64,000 bases of DNA from Streptomyces sp. H27-C3 (GCF_030063415.1 NZ_JASITA010000001.1:310001-374000); one strand, 5' to 3'. Counted from the stretch's first letter, positions 31,301 through 43,400 are shown. Notes: generated by a model from the sequence alone, not told the origin. Program-made: numbers and translations.

Positions 31301-34300
31301 CGAGGTGCCGGTGCCGTGTGCTTCCAGGTAGGTCATCGAGCGCGGGTCGACCCCGGCCCGACCGAGCGCCCGGGCGATCACATCGCCCTGGGCGACAGGG
31401 CTGGGCACCGAGAAGCCATGCGTCCTGCCCCCGTGGTTGAGCGCCGTGCCCTTGATGACTCCGTGAATGTGGTCGCCGTCGGCCAGGGCGCGCTCCAGCG
31501 GCTTGAGCAGTACGGCGCCCACACCCTCACCCGGCACGTAGCCGTCACCGCCCTCGCCGAAGCTGCGGCAGCGGCCGTCACTGGCCGCGAACTTGCCCTG
31601 GCCCAGCATCAGGTACTTGTTCGGGTGGACACTGACGTTGACTCCGCCGGCGATCGCCGATTCGCACTGGCCGCTCCTGATCGCCTCGCACGCGAGGTGG
31701 ATCGCGGTCAGCGAGGACGAGCACATGGTGTCGACAGCCATGCTCGGCCCGTGGAAGTCGTAGAAGTACGAGATCCGGTTCGCGATGGAGGAGGGGCTGC
31801 CCGAGAGCGCCACCTGGTGGCCCCGCGCCTGCGCCTGGGCGCCGTGGAGCTGGTACTCCTCGTACATCACGCCGACGAAGACACCCACCTTGCCCGCGGG
31901 GGCGATGGTCCTCTCGGCACCGTCCCGCTCGGCGGACTGCCGGGCGAGGAGTTCACCGGTGTATCCGGCGTCTTCCAGAGTGTGGTGGACGCACTCCAGG
32001 AACAGGCGCTCCTGAGGGTCGAGGTACTCGGCCTCGCGCGGCGAGATGTGGAAGAAGAGAGGGTCGAAGCGGTCGACGCCGTCGAGGAATCCGCCCCACT
32101 TGGACGTGGCGCTGCCGAAGTCGCGGTGGTCCCAGCGGTCCGCCGGGACCTCGGTGATGCAGTCGCGGCCGGAGCGGAGGTTCTGCCAGAAGACGTCCAG
32201 GTTCTCGGCCTGCGGGTACCGTCCACTCACGCCGACGATCGCGATGTCCGTGCCAGGTACGGGCAGGGGCGCAGACACGGCGGCACCCGGGCCGGCCAGG
32301 ACGGCCGGCAGCGGCGCGAGCGGTGCGGGATCGCCGGGCCCGCTCTGCTCGCGCCTCGGCTGCGCGTCGGCGCCGAGCGCCGTGCGCAGCCGCTCCGCGT
32401 ACTCCTCGGCGAAGTGCTCGCTCAGCGCGCGGATGGTCCGTACCTCGAAGAACAGCGTCTTGGGCAGGACCCCGAAGGTGTCCTCCAGATGGCGCGTGAG
32501 CTCCATCGCCATCATGGAGTCCATGCCGTAGTGCTCCAGCGGAGTGTCGACGTCCAGCTGCTCGACCTCCACCTGGAGTGCCGTGGCGAGCTGTCGGCGC
32601 ATGTACGGCAGCGCGCGCTCGGCGAGCGACGATTCGCTCGGCGTCCACGGCTCGGCGGGGGCCGCGGCCGGACGTGCGGTCGCAGGCTCACCGGGGAGTA
32701 CCCGCGCGCTCAGCCCGGTCAGCTCCACGCACACCTGTCCGTGCTCGTCGAGGAGCGTCACATCGAGCTTGGCCGAGGTGTCCTCGGGGCTGCTGCCGTC
32801 CTGGTACCGGATCCAGGCGTAGGCCGTCGCCGGAGTGGCGGCGAGTACGTCCAGTTCCTGAAGCGCGAAGGGAAGCGCCGGCCGGGCCGACTGCTCGCCG
32901 CTGCCGTCGTCCGACAGCCCGAGGCCGATGGTGGCCTGCAGGGCTCCGTCGAGGATGCTCGGGTGCAGACCGTAGCGTTCGGCGGCTCCGTCCTCGTTCG
33001 CCGCGTCCGGCAGGCGCAGTTCGGCGAGCACCTGGGGCCGTCCGGCGGCGTCGGCGCCCACGGTCAGTCCGGCCAGCGACCGCTGCGCCGGGCCGTAGCC
33101 CATTCCCACCCGGTCGTACACGTCATAGATCTCCGCCGAGGAGAAGGCGGACCCGGCACAGACACCACGCAGTGCGTCGAGCGGGAGGGCCCGGCGCTCG
33201 GCCGGCGTGCCGGGCAGGCTCGCCCTGCCCTGGCTGCACAGGGTGTGCGCGTCGTCGGCGTCGACGCTGTGGATGGTGTATGCGTATCCGGAGACGGCCC
33301 CGCCCGGGCCCTCGGCCAAGGGCCTGAGGCCGAGCCGCAGCTTCAGCCGGTCCTCCCCGCAGATCGCGGGCCGCAGCCATACGACGTCGAGGAGCCGTAC
33401 CCGGCTCGCGGGCTGTGCGCCCGCTGCCCGCGCGACCGCCGACCGCGCCATCTCCAGGTGCGCGGCGCCGGGCAGGACACGGCTGCCCCTGACCCGGTGA
33501 TCGCGCAGAAAGGGTTCACTGCCGTCGAAGACGGTGTCGTACGCCGTCGGGGACATGTCGTCCGCGCTGTCGTCACCGGCGACGCCCGGCACGGCGCGGT
33601 GCAGCATCGGGTGGGCCGGCGCGGCCGTGGCCGCGCCGGAGGCGCGGCGTCCGGCCCAGTAGCTCTCCTCGGCGAACGGATAGGTCGGCAGGGCGATCCG
33701 TGCCGGCCGGGGTCCCCGCTCGTACAGCCCCCGCCAGTCGACGGGGTGGCCCGCCACCCACCGGGCGAGGGCGTGGTCGTACTCCCCTGCGGCGAACCAG
33801 CGGTCCGCCTCGGCGAGGCGTCCGGCGTCAGGCCGGGCCGCCGTGGTCGCGGAGGCGCGCCGCGGCACGGCGCCCCGGTGCCAGTTGTCGTGGGTGTCCG
33901 GGCTCTCGACGAAGGACGTGAGCCTGCGCTCCAGTTCCGCCACGGAGGTGACACAGGAGGCCAGCCGCTCCTCCATCACGTCGCGCCCCATGTGGAGCGT
34001 GAAGGCGAGGTCCGTCAGGCGCGCCGCGCCGACGGGCAGGCTCCGCAGGTGGTCGCGCAGCCGCCTGGCCTGCTCGACCAGCTGCGGCCCGGTGCGGGCC
34101 GACAGGGTGATCAGGGCGGGGCGGCCCGCGGAGATCTCGTCCGTTGACGGGGAGCCCGCAGCGCTCTCGCCGTGCGCCGCCGGGGACTCGTACTCCTCAA
34201 GTACGAGATGGGCGTTGACGCCGCCGAACCCGAAGGAACTGACGCCGGCCCGGCGCGGAATGCCGCGCCCCTGCGCATCGCGCAACCGCTCCCAGGGACG

Positions 34301-37300
34301 GCGCTCGCGCACGATCTCGAAGGGGCTGTCCGAGAAGTCCAGATAGGGGTTGAGTTCCTCGCAGTGCAGGCTCTCCGCCAAAGTGGCGTGGCGCATCTGG
34401 AGCAGCACCTTGATGACCCCGGCGACACCGGCGGCCAGTTCGAGGTGCCCGATGTTGCTCTTGACCGAGCCCAGCCCGCAGCGGGCCGGTTCGGCGCGGA
34501 CCCCCGGACCCTGGGTCTCCTCATGGAGCACGCTGAAGGCGCTCTTGAGTCCGTTGAGCTCGACGGGGTCGCCCAGCTCGGTCCCGGTGCCGTGCGCCTC
34601 GATGTACGTCACGGTGCGGGGGTCGATGCCCGCCTCGCGGTACGCGGCCTTGAGGAGCTCGGCCTGGGCGTGCGGGTTGGGGGCGGTGAGGGAGTGGGCG
34701 CGGCCGCCGTGGTTGACGGCTGTGCCGCGGATGACGCCGAGGATCCGGTCCCCGTCGCGTTCCGCCCGGTCCAGCGGCTTGAGGACCAGAATGCCGACGC
34801 CCTCGCCCCGCACATAACCGTTGGCCCGCGCCGAGAACGTCTTGCAGCGGCCGTCTTCGCAGAGCATGCCCGCACGGCTGTAGCCGATGTGCAGATCGGG
34901 GCTGACGATGGTGTTCACGCCACCGACGAGAGCGAGTCCGCTCCGGCCGCTGCGCAGCAGCTCGACGCCGCGGTCGATGGCGACCAGCGAGCTCGAGCAC
35001 GCGGTCTCGACCGGCTCGCTGGGGCCGTGCAGATCGAGCAGATAGCTGACGCGGTTCGGGCCGACGGAGCCGGAGGCTCCGGTTGCCGCGTAACCGTCCT
35101 CACCCTGCTGTTCCTTGAGGATCAGGCTGCCGTAGCCGCTGGGCGCGGTGCCGATGATCACGGCGGTGTCGCTGCCGGCCAGGCTCGACGGCGCGTAGCC
35201 GGCGTCCTCCAACGCCTGCCAGGCGTGGGTGAGCAGAAGCCGCTGCTGCGGGTCCATGGCGAGGGCCTCGCGCGGCGAGATGCCGAAGAACAGCGGGTCG
35301 AACCGGTCGGCGCCGTCGAGGAAACCGCCCCAGCGCACATGCTTCCTGTTGCGCGGCGTGGCCGGGTCCGCGTGCATGGCCCGCCAGTCCCAGCGGTCCT
35401 CGGGTATCTCGCTGATGCAGTCCTTGCCGTCACGCAGGTTTTCCCAGAACGTGTCGAGATCGGGGGCCTGCGGGAAGCTGCCGCTGATACCGATGATGGC
35501 GATCGGCGCCGCGGGTCCTGCGGCCTCGGGTGCGTCCGTTGCTTCTGCGGTCTCTGCTGTGTCTGCTGCCGACACGGTCTCCACGGGCACGGGCACAGAT
35601 ACGGGCGCGGGCGACGGCTCGGGGCAGGCCGGCGCGATCCGGTCGGCATACGTCTCGACCAGGTGAACGGCGACACTGTCCACCGTCCGGTACTCGAAGA
35701 ACACGGTGGGCGCCAGACTCACGCCGAAACGGTCGCCCAGCCGGCCCGCCAGCTCGGTCAGGCTGATCGAGTCGAAGCCGTACTCACCGAACTCACCGTC
35801 CACATCGATCTCTTCGACCGGCACCTTCAACTGCGCCGACACCTCCGCGACAAGGGTGCGCCGGGCTGTCTCCAGCAGGTCCGGTATGTCAGTGGCGCTC
35901 TCGGCGGCGCCGGCGGGGGCCTGAGCGACCGGCTCGGGGCCGCTCCGGGCCAGGTGGGCGGCCAGGCGCGCCGGGGTGGTGTGCTCGAAGAACACGGTGG
36001 GAGCCACGCTCACTCCATGGCCGTCGCCCAGTCGACCGGCCAGCTCGGTCAGGCTGATCGAGTCGAAGCCGTACTCACCGAACTCACCGTCCACATCGAT
36101 CTCTTCGACCGGCACCTTCAACTGCGCCGACACCTCTGCGACAAGGGTGCGCTGCCAGATCTCCTCTGTCTCGCGCACCGGCGCACGGAGCGTGGCGACG
36201 GCCGGGACCGGCGTCGGAGCAGGTGCGGTGGCAGGCGTCGGGTCGCCGATGTACGGCGACAACCGGCTGAGCAGCAACTCGCGGTCGCCGGAGAGTACGA
36301 GCGTGTGCCGGCGTCCGCTCGCGACTGCGGCCGACATGGCCTGCAGCGCGTCCTCGGTGGCCAGCGGGTGCACTCCGATGCGGCGCAGCCGCGCGAGCGC
36401 CGCGTCGTCGAGGCGCATACCGCCGTCCGCCCACAGCGGCCAGCCGACCGAGAGGGCGTGCCCGGACCTGCCGCCCTGCGCGGCGAGTTCACCGCGGTGC
36501 TCGATGTAGGCGTCCAGGAAGGCGTTGGCCGCCGCATAGTCGCCCTGCCCGGCATTTCCGAGCACCGCCGCGGTGGACGAGAAGACGATCAGATGGTCGA
36601 GGGGCAGGTCCTTGGTCGCCTCGTCCAGGTTGACCAGCCCCGACGTCTTGGGGGCGAGTACGGCGCGCAGCTGCGCTTCCGTCTTCGTGGCGAGGTAGCC
36701 GTCGTGGAGTGTCCCGGCACAGTGGACGATTCCGTGGACGGCGCCGTGGCGTGCCACGACATCGTCGATCAGTTCGTCGACGGCCCGCCGGTCGGTGACG
36801 TCGGCCCGCCGGTACTCGACCGTGACGCCCGGCTTTTCGAGGGCGTCGAGCACACGCAGCCGACGGGTGTCGGGCGCGGAGCGGCCGACGAGGACGACCG
36901 TTCCCGTGTGCAGAGTACGGGTCAGCTCCCCGGCGAGGATCAGCCCGAGCCCGCCCAGTCCACCGGTGATGAGGTGTACGCCGCCTTCGCGCCATGGGGT
37001 GGCCTGAGCGGCGGCCGCCGGGTGCGGGGGCACTTCGGCCAGTCGCCGGACGTACGCCTGTCCGCCGCGGTGGCGGATGTCCTGCTCAGCACTCCCACGG
37101 GCGTCCGCGTCGATGGATTCGGCGAGTGCGGCGACGGACCGGGGGTCGCCGTGATCGACGCGGTCGAGGTATTGGACGCATTGCGTGCGCAGCCACGGGT
37201 GTTCGAGGGCAGCCGTGCGCAGCAGCCCGGACACTCCCGTCATGACCCGGAGGGCCGATGCCCCATGGCCCAGGACCACGACCTGCAGAAAGCTTTCGCC

Positions 37301-40300
37301 CAGCTCTGCGCGTCGACCGGCCCGGGTGCGTATGTCGGTCAGCAACGTCTGCGTCAGCCGGAGGTACTCGGCGTCCAGCGGTCGGTCGGCGTCGAACTCG
37401 AACGTCCGCAGTTCGGTGGTACCGGACACCAGGGCGCGCGCCGACCCGTCGGCGACTGCGGGCCCGACCAGCCATACGGTGCGGCCGCCCGGTTCGGCGG
37501 TGGGGCCGGACGGCCCGGTTCGCGGCTCCCAGCGCGGCTCCAGCGACAGCACGGCCCTGCCGATGGTGTCCGCCGCACGCGGCTCACCGGCTTCGGCGGA
37601 GCCACGGGCGTTCCCGGCGCCGGGCCGGTCGGCCTTCGTGACGCCATCTGCGGAGTCCAGCCAGTACGTGTCCTTGGCGAACGGGTAGGTGGGCAGGGAG
37701 ATCCTGCCCGGCCGCCTTCCCGCCCTGCCCGTGAACAGCAACTCGAACGCAAGGGCTCCGCCCTGTGCGTACTCCTCGGCGAGCTGCTCCAGTCGGCGCG
37801 GATCGGTCTGTTCCCGCGCTGCCGGTTCGTGGGGCCCGGCCGGGCCCCGCACCGGGCGCTGCGGCTTGTTGTCGCCGGTCCTGACCGATGCCGCGCTGCC
37901 GCTCCGGAGCCAGGTACGCAGTGTCAGGGCGGTCTCCGCGGGGGTGTTCGCCACGAGCGCGAGCCGGTGGCGGAAGTGCTTGCGGCCGCCGAGGAGGGTG
38001 AAGCTCATGTCCCGCAGGCTCTCCTGCGGGTGCTCGTCGATGTGCGTGACGAGCTGCCGCGCCTGCTCCCGCAGTTGTGCGGCAGTACGGGCGGAGAGCG
38101 CGATCAGGCGCGCGTCCGGCTTCTGCGGGCGCTCGGCGGCTGCGGGGGCTTCCGACACCACGAGGTGGGCGTTGGTCCCGCTGTATCCGAAGGAGCTGAC
38201 CGCGGCCAGGCGCGGCTTGTCCCGGCGCTGCCAACTCTGAGCCAGGGTGTTGACGTAGAACGGTGTGCCGTCGAGGTCGATGTGCCCGTTGAGCCGCTCG
38301 TGCTGGATCGTCGGCGGCAGTGTCTCGTGCTTCAGGGCGAGGATCGCCTTGATGGAACTGGCCACTCCGGCCGCGCACGCGGTATGACCGATGTTGCTCT
38401 TCACCGAGCCCAGTGCGCAGTGGCCGTGCCGGTCAGTGGAGGACGTGAAGCTCTGCACGAGGCCGTCGATCTCGACCGGATCGCCCAGGGCGGTGCCGGT
38501 GCCGTGCGCCTCGACGAGCTCGATGTCGGCCGGATCGATACCGAACTTGTCGTACACCCGCTTCTGGAGCTGGGTCTGTGCCTCGGCACTGGGTGCGGTG
38601 ATGCCGTTGGACTTGCCGTCCTGGTTGACGCCCCACCCCTTGATGACGGCCTGGACACGGTCCCCGTCGGCCTGTGCGTCGGCGAGTCGCTTGAGGAGCA
38701 GTACACCCACGCCCTCGGCCGGCACGAAACCGTTGGCCCGCTCGTCGAATGCGTAACAACGCCCGTCGGGCGAGAGTGCGCGCAGCTGACTCATCGCCAC
38801 ATGCACGCCGGGTCCGGGTATCACCCAGACTCCGCCCGCCAGAGCCGTGTCGCTGTCGCCCAGGCAGAGGCTGTCGCAGGCATTGGCGATGGCCACGAGC
38901 GAGGAGGAGCACGAGGTGTCGATGGAGAGGCAGGGGCCCTTGAGGTTCAGGGTGTAGGAGATTCGGCTGGCGAGGATGGCGCTGTTGGTGCCGAGGTTCT
39001 GGTGCGCGCTCAGCTCCGTCTCGTCGAGCCTCCCGCCGTAGCCGTTCACGGAGCAGCCGATGAAAACACCGCACTGCGTTCCGGACAGGGCCTCGGGGTT
39101 GTAGCCCGCTTCCTCGACGCAGCGCCAGCTCTCCTGGAGGAGGACGCGCTGCTGCGGGTCCATGTACTCCGCCTCGCCGGGCGAGATGTTGAAGAACAGC
39201 GGGTCGAAGTGGTGGGCGTTCTCCATAACGCCCATCCACTTGCTGTACGACTTTCCGGGCGTGCCGGGCCGCTCGTCGTAGTACCTTTCCACCGGCCAGC
39301 GCGAGGGCGGCACCTCGGAGACGCAGTCGCGTCCCGTGACGATGTTCTGCCAGAACTCGTCCAGGTTCTCGGCCTTGGGAAACGCGCCGGACATACCGAT
39401 GACGGCGATGTCGACGAGCTCGACACCCCGCTTGCCCGTCCGGTCCGAAGCCACCGGCTCCGGCTCCGGCTTCGCTTCAGGCTCCGGGGGCGGGCTCGAG
39501 CTCGGGCTCGGCGGCACCTCGGGGGCGGTCTCCGCCTCGGGGGCAGCCTCCGCCCCGGGACCGTTCTCCGCCTCGGCCCCGGGCAGCCCCGCGCGCTCCA
39601 CTTCCGCCAGGTACCGCGCCAGCTCGCTGACCGTCGGATAGCCGTAGACCGTGGTCGCGGACAGCGACAGCTGCAGCTGGGTGTTGATGGACCGGGTCCA
39701 CGTGACGCCCGTGATCGAGTCCAGGCCCAGCTCCACGAAGGGGGTGTCATCGTCGAGTTCGGACTCGGCCAGCTCCAGCTCCCTGGCGAGGCTCGCGCGG
39801 AGCCATGCGCCGAGCGCTGCCTCCTGGGCCTCGCCGCGGGCCCGCGATCCCCCCTCGGAGGCGGCTTCCGGAGCCGGTTGTGCCCGGACGTCCGTGACGG
39901 CGGCGGGCGCGACGGCTTGCCCGAGCAGGCCGGCGAGATGGCCTGCCAGCTCGTCGACCGTGGGGTGGCTGTAGACCTGAGTGGCCGACAGGGACAGCTG
40001 GAAATGCGTATTCAGCCTGCGGGTCCAGGTGACTCCCGTGATCGAGTCGAGACCCAGCTCCACGAACGGCGCGTCGTCGTCGATGTCCGACACCGCCAGT
40101 TCCAGCTCCGCCGCCAGGCTCTCCCGCAGATGCGCGGCAATGCTCGGGTGGGCGGAGACAGAACCGCTCGGGGCAGCCGAGGGCCCAGGGACCGTCGCAC
40201 TCATCAGATCTCCCATGGCGCCCTCAACAAGGGCAGACAGCTCGCCGAACGTGGGGTGACTGCAGACATCGGCCATCGTGAGGGACAGCCCAAGGGTTCG

Positions 40301-40474
40301 GTTGACCTCGCGCAACCACACGACGCAGCTGATCGAGTCCAGCCCCAGCTCCGCGACGTGCACGCCGGCGGAGTTCGGAGCCACTTCGGTTCCCAGGACG
40401 CCGGCCAACGTTTCGCTCAAGAACCGATGCAGGTCACTGTGCGAAGGAATCTTAATACGTGGTTCGGACATCAT
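25337..40474 (-). CDS. PksB: trans-AT PKS, ACP3-KS-KR-ACP2-KS-DH-ACP-KS-DH-KR-ACP-KS0-ACP
   Basis: A 5045-aa AT-less modular PKS. Rough residues: three ACPs (Ser near 45, 142 and 251), each with Trp six residues after the serine; KS1 370-800 (TSCSSSL near 521); KR 960-1370 (GGLGGLG near 1173); twin ACPs near 1470 and 1567; KS2 1680-2110; DH 2280-2580 (HxxxGxxxxP near 2330, DxxxQ near 2510); ACP near 2652; KS3 2745-3180; DH near 3407 (HxxxDxxxxP variant); KR near 3868; ACP near 4180; KS4 around 4290-4720 with Cys near 4458 but no HGTG histidine; ACP near 4956; C-terminal hairpin [22 protein letters not shown] 40474 overlaps the PksA stop as ATGA. The opening ACPs complete the module begun at the end of PksA. 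The last KS/ACP hands the chain to NRPS-2. Confidence 0.96.
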   Translation of the reverse strand: MMSEPRIKIPSHSDLHRFLSETLAGVLGTEVAPNSAGVHVAELGLDSISCVVWLREVNRTLGLSLTMADVCSHPTFGELSALVEGAMGDLMSATVPGPSAAPSGSVSAHPSIAAHLRESLAAELELAVSDIDDDAPFVELGLDSITGVTWTRRLNTHFQLSLSATQVYSHPTVDELAGHLAGLLGQAVAPAAVTDVRAQPAPEAASEGGSRARGEAQEAALGAWLRASLARELELAESELDDDTPFVELGLDSITGVTWTRSINTQLQLSLSATTVYGYPTVSELARYLAEVERAGLPGAEAENGPGAEAAPEAETAPEVPPSPSSSPPPEPEAKPEPEPVASDRTGKRGVELVDIAVIGMSGAFPKAENLDEFWQNIVTGRDCVSEVPPSRWPVERYYDERPGTPGKSYSKWMGVMENAHHFDPLFFNISPGEAEYMDPQQRVLLQESWRCVEEAGYNPEALSGTQCGVFIGCSVNGYGGRLDETELSAHQNLGTNSAILASRISYTLNLKGPCLSIDTSCSSSLVAIANACDSLCLGDSDTALAGGVWVIPGPGVHVAMSQLRALSPDGRCYAFDERANGFVPAEGVGVLLLKRLADAQADGDRVQAVIKGWGVNQDGKSNGITAPSAEAQTQLQKRVYDKFGIDPADIELVEAHGTGTALGDPVEIDGLVQSFTSSTDRHGHCALGSVKSNIGHTACAAGVASSIKAILALKHETLPPTIQHERLNGHIDLDGTPFYVNTLAQSWQRRDKPRLAAVSSFGYSGTNAHLVVSEAPAAAERPQKPDARLIALSARTAAQLREQARQLVTHIDEHPQESLRDMSFTLLGGRKHFRHRLALVANTPAETALTLRTWLRSGSAASVRTGDNKPQRPVRGPAGPHEPAAREQTDPRRLEQLAEEYAQGGALAFELLFTGRAGRRPGRISLPTYPFAKDTYWLDSADGVTKADRPGAGNARGSAEAGEPRAADTIGRAVLSLEPRWEPRTGPSGPTAEPGGRTVWLVGPAVADGSARALVSGTTELRTFEFDADRPLDAEYLRLTQTLLTDIRTRAGRRAELGESFLQVVVLGHGASALRVMTGVSGLLRTAALEHPWLRTQCVQYLDRVDHGDPRSVAALAESIDADARGSAEQDIRHRGGQAYVRRLAEVPPHPAAAAQATPWREGGVHLITGGLGGLGLILAGELTRTLHTGTVVLVGRSAPDTRRLRVLDALEKPGVTVEYRRADVTDRRAVDELIDDVVARHGAVHGIVHCAGTLHDGYLATKTEAQLRAVLAPKTSGLVNLDEATKDLPLDHLIVFSSTAAVLGNAGQGDYAAANAFLDAYIEHRGELAAQGGRSGHALSVGWPLWADGGMRLDDAALARLRRIGVHPLATEDALQAMSAAVASGRRHTLVLSGDRELLLSRLSPYIGDPTPATAPAPTPVPAVATLRAPVRETEEIWQRTLVAEVSAQLKVPVEEIDVDGEFGEYGFDSISLTELAGRLGDGHGVSVAPTVFFEHTTPARLAAHLARSGPEPVAQAPAGAAESATDIPDLLETARRTLVAEVSAQLKVPVEEIDVDGEFGEYGFDSISLTELAGRLGDRFGVSLAPTVFFEYRTVDSVAVHLVETYADRIAPACPEPSPAPVSVPVPVETVSAADTAETAEATDAPEAAGPAAPIAIIGISGSFPQAPDLDTFWENLRDGKDCISEIPEDRWDWRAMHADPATPRNRKHVRWGGFLDGADRFDPLFFGISPREALAMDPQQRLLLTHAWQALEDAGYAPSSLAGSDTAVIIGTAPSGYGSLILKEQQGEDGYAATGASGSVGPNRVSYLLDLHGPSEPVETACSSSLVAIDRGVELLRSGRSGLALVGGVNTIVSPDLHIGYSRAGMLCEDGRCKTFSARANGYVRGEGVGILVLKPLDRAERDGDRILGVIRGTAVNHGGRAHSLTAPNPHAQAELLKAAYREAGIDPRTVTYIEAHGTGTELGDPVELNGLKSAFSVLHEETQGPGVRAEPARCGLGSVKSNIGHLELAAGVAGVIKVLLQMRHATLAESLHCEELNPYLDFSDSPFEIVRERRPWERLRDAQGRGIPRRAGVSSFGFGGVNAHLVLEEYESPAAHGESAAGSPSTDEISAGRPALITLSARTGPQLVEQARRLRDHLRSLPVGAARLTDLAFTLHMGRDVMEERLASCVTSVAELERRLTSFVESPDTHDNWHRGAVPRRASATTAARPDAGRLAEADRWFAAGEYDHALARWVAGHPVDWRGLYERGPRPARIALPTYPFAEESYWAGRRASGAATAAPAHPMLHRAVPGVAGDDSADDMSPTAYDTVFDGSEPFLRDHRVRGSRVLPGAAHLEMARSAVARAAGAQPASRVRLLDVVWLRPAICGEDRLKLRLGLRPLAEGPGGAVSGYAYTIHSVDADDAHTLCSQGRASLPGTPAERRALPLDALRGVCAGSAFSSAEIYDVYDRVGMGYGPAQRSLAGLTVGADAAGRPQVLAELRLPDAANEDGAAERYGLHPSILDGALQATIGLGLSDDGSGEQSARPALPFALQELDVLAATPATAYAWIRYQDGSSPEDTSAKLDVTLLDEHGQVCVELTGLSARVLPGEPATARPAAAPAEPWTPSESSLAERALPYMRRQLATALQVEVEQLDVDTPLEHYGMDSMMAMELTRHLEDTFGVLPKTLFFEVRTIRALSEHFAEEYAERLRTALGADAQPRREQSGPGDPAPLAPLPAVLAGPGAAVSAPLPVPGTDIAIVGVSGRYPQAENLDVFWQNLRSGRDCITEVPADRWDHRDFGSATSKWGGFLDGVDRFDPLFFHISPREAEYLDPQERLFLECVHHTLEDAGYTGELLARQSAERDGAERTIAPAGKVGVFVGVMYEEYQLHGAQAQARGHQVALSGSPSSIANRISYFYDFHGPSMAVDTMCSSSLTAIHLACEAIRSGQCESAIAGGVNVSVHPNKYLMLGQGKFAASDGRCRSFGEGGDGYVPGEGVGAVLLKPLERALADGDHIHGVIKGTALNHGGRTHGFSVPSPVAQGDVIARALGRAGVDPRSMTYLEAHGTGTSLGDPIELAGLVKAFRSAGGGELPPRSCAIGSVKSNIGHCESAAGIAGVTKVLLQMRHGELAPSLHSRTLNPHIDFDGTPFRVQQHLEPWHGPRIAGVSSFGAGGSNAHVIIAEYEPERGADTAAFPSETASPSTSEPALRTSVVPLSAATEEQLVEQARRLRARLDELTDDDLASVAWTLQTGRVALDERLAFTATSLESVRHRLDAFLADPARPGDWARGSVRPGQETRAADLAAGDGGEGADQGGLGQLVDRWVRGAAVAWERPHPRAGARPPRRVSLPGYPFARERHWLDLTGMDPVLDRAKAPVPSGAFLHPLLHRNDSTAFTLAFRTRFDGAEPFLRDHRVADRHVLPAVAQLEMAREAVARAFEVTEPGRVRLHDVVWLRPVALESDELLLSLRLRVLSADEIEYELYVTGDGGGETLAGRGGATLLQEAPVPHQVSLDTLRERSRGHLEGGRVYAEFADRGLHYGPAYRSIERLVLLDDADGSPQVLAELRAPDGAHEAAEQLCLHPSVLDGALQAGIGLVRSGDRATGSTTAMVPFALDSVQVYAATPERAHVWLRSAAWTYDIDVYDEHGRICVELRGLALRELPPPQPEPGPDDLPPPQPEPGPDDLLLLRPVWEPSDEARGAVADDDISERHVVFVGRFAAGEPDALTAALPASAHHEVVDLAGEEALDQQYLAATQRVFARARGLLEHGVRGPALLQVVLVGDTGASDQGHLSVFGGLSGLLKTVSLENPKLRTQLIDCLDGAAPAVVAGRLRGEPAPEVRYRAGRRQIRRLEEVAGAPRPAATPSWRTGGVYLITGGTGALGLITAAEIAASVESATVVLAGRSALTEEQRQAVEALRAAGLLVDHQRMDVADRGAVDRLVQHIARTHGPLTGVVHSAGVLHDNFVIRKTPQELARVLAPKVAGLVHLDELTRDQPLELFLCFSSTSGALGNPGQADYAAANAFMDAYAAHRNRLAAAGLRAGWTLSVNWPLWEDGGMRADDATKEQLRRMDLLPLDTESGLRALRTGLAAGGAVLEDGRLLVVAGRYEALLPRLTGRRDETRVAEAQGRTPESPQVSEGSKSAQSAQSPQSDLALQNKALRHLRHELATALKLGPDRLDAETPLERYGMDSVVAMNLIAQLEKTFGTLPKTLLFEVQTIRELSEYFVAHHEDELRALFGDTGAERKQPQARSAGSPAGSAAPPVRAELRSRPTRVQDDSATGAHPDIGVGDRTAAASEDVAIIGISGRYPGAPDPDALWARLRTGDDCVTEVPADRWDHGELFDPDRDALGKSYCKWGGFIDGVDQFDPLFFGISPREAETMDPQQRLFLETVWQLLEQSGVTQETIEQRYDRRVGVYVGSMYQMYRADAEDVVRSALTSAASYNLIANRVSHFFGLEGPSLAVDSMCASSATAIHLACADLLRGESELAIAGGVNLTIHPDKYLALSRAQLLGSHPGSRSFRDGDGYLPAEAVGAVLLKPLAAARRDGDTVHAVIKGSASLHGGRGSRFMTPSHKTQVNVMRRALERAGSDPATIGYVEAAANGSALGDAVELSALREVFGAVTEPVALGSVKSNLGHPEAASGIAQLTKVVMQLRHRELAPLASAGAPNPDLRLEDGPLRLCDSLAAWQPRHAGDGVPRRALINSVGAGGSHVSLVVEEAPDPAAGPGAARHAEADPAETQPQLIVLSAQDHERLRTAARLLHEFVERDDSVALADLAHTLQVGREAQPERLAFVVDSRAELAKLLSDFLESEPPHAGLHLGNAEDSAGPLRDLLSGSHGEAFVAGLFADGDLDRLAALWVRGGRIAWNGLHEGRRRRLVPLPTTAFRRKRYWVGHIGRPQPKADHQPRPRPGSPSDAPFVPGGTHNAGADITRYLADYLTEALGLDIGELPVDKDLHGVGVDSILWVRLQRAVEADLGLRLTTREIVELATLERIAAALTAKRAPGPVISSPHTTNDDVREARAKALEGFRQGVVALEDLKALMKEAPGA
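25440..27611 (-). other. PksB last module: non-elongating KS0-ACP
   Basis: The KS keeps the cysteine (DSMCASSAT) and the SNLGH histidine. The HGTGT motif, however, reads [12 protein letters not shown] (near 26690), so the histidine needed for decarboxylative condensation is absent. Such KS0 domains transfer the chain without elongation. The following ACP has [10 protein letters not shown] and ends the protein, so it should be the donor to the Ser module. Confidence 0.85.
27790..32265 (-). other. PksB module: KS3-DH-KR-ACP
   Basis: The KS has [16 protein letters not shown] and SNIGH, so it can condense. The DH keeps its His, Pro and the DxxxQ aspartate but reads [10 protein letters not shown], with Asp where the family has Gly. 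The KR has GGTGALG, an LHD motif (usually predicting a D-configured alcohol) and a catalytic Tyr in [10 protein letters not shown]. The ACP is [11 protein letters not shown]. Expected output is an alkene, or an alcohol if the DH variant is impaired. Confidence 0.8.
29451..29522. repeat. Tandem 36-bp duplication in the DH-KR linker
   Basis: Two exact adjacent 36-bp copies (29451-29486 and 29487-29522) encode a doubled Pro/Glu/Asp-rich 12-residue unit ([12 protein letters not shown]) in the linker between DH and KR of PksB. It is in frame, so it lengthens a flexible linker without disrupting the protein. Confidence 0.95.
32370..35515 (-). other. PksB module: KS2-DH-ACP (no KR)
   Basis: The KS has [15 protein letters not shown] and SNIGH. 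The DH has an intact HxxxGxxxxP ([10 protein letters not shown]) and LDGALQ. There is no ketoreductase, so this DH has no substrate from its own module. It may act on the hydroxy intermediate made by the KR of the preceding module, as in trans-AT dehydrating bimodules. The ACP is [11 protein letters not shown]. Confidence 0.78.
35748..35861. repeat. 114-bp direct repeat, copy 1 (PksB ACP5)
   Basis: Matches 36039-36152 with a 291-bp offset and one mismatch (C at 35846, T at 36137). It encodes the core of the second of the two tandem carrier domains. Confidence 0.92.
36039..36152. repeat. 114-bp direct repeat, copy 2 (PksB ACP4)
   Basis: Partner of 35748-35861. It encodes the core of the first of the two tandem carrier domains, including the phosphopantetheine site in YGFDSIS. 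Confidence 0.92.
39590..40474 (-). other. Triple ACP with beta-branching signature at PksB N-terminus
   Basis: Three carriers in a row have [22 protein letters not shown] and [11 protein letters not shown]. Trp six residues after the phosphopantetheine serine is the established marker of carriers recognised by HCS cassettes, and tandem carriers are common at such modules. They have no KS of their own in PksB; the KS is at the C-terminal end of PksA. Confidence 0.87.
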
Positions 40475-43400
40475 CGATCAACACCCTCTGAGCAGGCCCC
40501 GCGCCCGGCGCCGACGATCCGATCGACATGCCGCCGCAAGGAGACGTTGAAGGCGTCCGGCGTCTCCAGCATCACGAAGTGCCCGACGCCCTCGACCAGA
40601 TCCACCTCTACGCCGCATCGGTGCGCGGCGGCGAGGTTCGTCGGCATCCAGGAGGTCGAGTTGACCAGAACCAGCGGCACGTCGAAACGCTTCGGCACAT
40701 CCTGCAGATAGGTCAACATCTCGCGGAACGCGGCCGAGACGACCGACGCGCCCACCTGCTCCCGTGTGCGCTCGACCAGTTCGATCAGGTCCTGACGCGC
40801 CGTGTCGAGGAACAGCTCCTGCGCCTTCACGGGCCGGTCGACGAACGTCTGCACAAACCGGTCGAGCTGCGCGGCGCCCAGCCGCTTGGCATCGAAGTTG
40901 TGCAGCGTGTCCACGCCGATCATGCCCCGGACCGTGGCGCCCAGCAGGGGCGCGGCAGCCAGCATCACGGGCCCGCCCAGCGAATGGCCGATCAGGACGG
41001 CGTCGGTGACGCCCGCGCGCTCGACAACGGCGGCCACATCCTGGGCAAATGCCTCGACGGACCACTTCGGCCGGTCCTTTCCCGACCGGCCGTGCCCGGC
41101 GAGGTCCAGGGTGATCACGGTGTGGTCCTTCTCGAAGTACGGGACCTGCCGATCCCAGTAAGACGCGTCACATCCCAGCCCGTGGATGAACACCAGCGCC
41201 GTGGGGCCACTGCCCCGGACCTCGTAGTGGATGGAGTTGCCGTCGACCGACCGCGCCTCGGAGCGCCCGGCGAAGGCCGATCCGGGCGCGCGCGTGGACA
41301 CGGAGGCCGGCACGGCCGCGCGTGCGGAGGCCGACGCGGTCGGCGTGGCGGTCGCGGTCACCGGCTTGCGCGCGATGATCCCCACGTGCTCCATGTCGGG
41401 GGCGGGAGCTCCGTAGGACTCCCGGTCCACTCCCACAGTGCCGAAGAACCCCGCCCGCTCCACGACGAAGCCGACAGCCTCACATTCCCTGCGGAAGACA
41501 TCCGGGTCGACGGCGTTGATCAGACGCGGCCCGCCGACGACGTGCGCCGGGTCGAAGTGCGCGGCGACATCCTCGATGTAGCCGGGCCAGGGGTCACCGG
41601 CGCGCTTGCGCTCCTCGTACTCCCATGCCTTGGAGGCCCAGTACCCGAAGTAGGGCGAGTCCGTGCTGAGGAACACCTTCCCGCCCGGCGTCAGCCAGCG
41701 GAACATCTTGCGCAGCATCAGCCGGACGTCCTCGGGCTTGAGGAAGTGCATCACCCGGCTGGCGTGCACGGCCGTGAAACGTTCGTCCTCGAAGTCGACG
41801 TCGGGCAGGGTGCCCCGGCGCAGAATCAGCCGCGCCCTGCTTTCGTCGTTGACGCGCTGTTCGAGGATGTCCAGGTGCTTCTTCTCCATGTCGAGGGCGA
41901 CGACCCGCGCTCCCCGCTCCAGCGCGGCGATGCTGGCGACGCCGTAGGCACAGCCCATGTCCAGCACCTCGCCACCGCGCTCGCCCGCGAAGTCGGCGAA
42001 GTCCGAGGAGTACGGGATCAGGTACTCGACCATCACCCCGGTGCGGTTCAGGGTCGCGACCATGCCACCGAAGTCGATGTCGGCCGCCGCCTTGAGGTCC
42101 TCCAGAACGTCGTGCTCCCGTGTCACCAGGACCGGCGCCCGGGACGGCAGCGACCCCTGAGATGCCGGAGCCGCCAGCGGAGTCAGGGACACCGTCCGCC
42201 GTTCGTCACCGCCGGGCGAGCGGGCGTCGAGCCGGTGCGGGACGTCCGCCAAATCGGCGAGTACGACGGGCTTGTGCGGCTGCGGCTGCGGCTCCGCGGC
42301 GGGACTCGGCGCCACGGCCGCCACAGCAGCCGTGGCTGTGGCTGTGGTCCGGGTGGGCCCGTCGGCACCCGCCCAGTAGCGGTTCCGGGCGAACGGGTAC
42401 CCGGGCAGCCGCAGCCGCGTGGGACGGCGTCCGGCGGACCGGTCGTCCGGACTCGGGAGGGCGTTGCCCTCGACGTAACGCTGGGCCAGTTCGACGAGCG
42501 CCTCGCGCCGTCGCGCCGGGTCGAGCCCGGCATCCCTCGCGCCTTCGAGGCAAGCCGCGATGCGCTCGGCGTCCGTCCCACGGGCGGTGAAGTCGCGCGG
42601 TACGGCGCCCTCGAAGTACGACGGGTCCGGTCGGCCGGGCGACGAGCCGCGCCTGCCGGTCCAGAGCGCGACGGCCTCGTCGAGGGAGCCCACGACGACC
42701 GCGCGGCGGTGGCGGAAGTGATGGCGCCCCGTGAGCAGCGTGGCGCTGAGCTGCGGCAGATCGGCGTCGCTCAGAGAGCCGCTCGCGATCCGGGCGAGCA
42801 GTCCGTCCACGAGCCGGTCCAGGGCCGCCTCGGTCTTGGCCGAGACCGGCAGCAGGTGGTACGGCTGCGCCGGGGCGGGAGCCGAACGTGCGCCGACGTA
42901 CTCGCGCACGACCACATGGGCGTTGGTGCCGCTCATGCCGAAAGCGCTGACCGCGCCGGTCCGGGGCCTGCCCAGCGGCGGCGTCGGCCACTCCTTGGTC
43001 GACTTGTTGACGTAAAAGGGGCTGCGGTCCCAGTCGATGTACTCGTTGTCACGGTCGCAGTGCAGGCTGGCCGGGATCGTGCCGTGACGCAGCGCCTCGG
43101 ACAGGCAGATGAGGCCGACCAGGCCGGAGGCGGCGAAAGTGTGGCCGATGTTGGTCTTCGTCGAGGTGAGGGCGCAGAACCCGCGCTTGTCGGTGTGCGG
43201 GCGGAACGACTCGCGCAGGGCGTTGACCTCGACCGGGTCCCCCAGCTTCGTCCCGGTTCCATGGGTGACGATGTAGCCCAGGTCCTCCGGGTCGATGCCG
43301 CCCCGCGCGAAGACGGTCTCCAGCAGCTCGCGCTGGGCCTCTCCGGCGGGCGCGGTGATGCTGTTGGTCCTGCCGTCGTAGTTGATGCCGCCGGCCACGA

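Larger units (their letters stand above)
35640..39425 (-). other. PksB module: KS1-KR-ACP-ACP
   Basis: This KS receives the chain from the beta-branching ACP triplet ([19 protein letters not shown] all present). The KR has [11 protein letters not shown] and [10 protein letters not shown] and should be active. The two carriers are near-identical over about 43 residues (both [11 protein letters not shown]), reflecting a recent internal duplication. Confidence 0.83.

Noticed and set aside
25451..34147. A 2,898-codon rightward open frame, with similar long rightward frames at 20850-25679, 34172-40711 and 50584-54849
   Set aside because: These are antisense shadows of the megasynthase genes caused by high GC at third codon positions. 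They show no domain motifs, and the minus-strand frames are rich in diagnostic PKS/NRPS motifs.
32370..35515. Calling PksB KS2 a non-elongating KS because its module has DH without KR
   Set aside because: Its Cys and both His motifs ([12 protein letters not shown]) are intact, so the sequence does not support loss of condensation. It is left as an open question.
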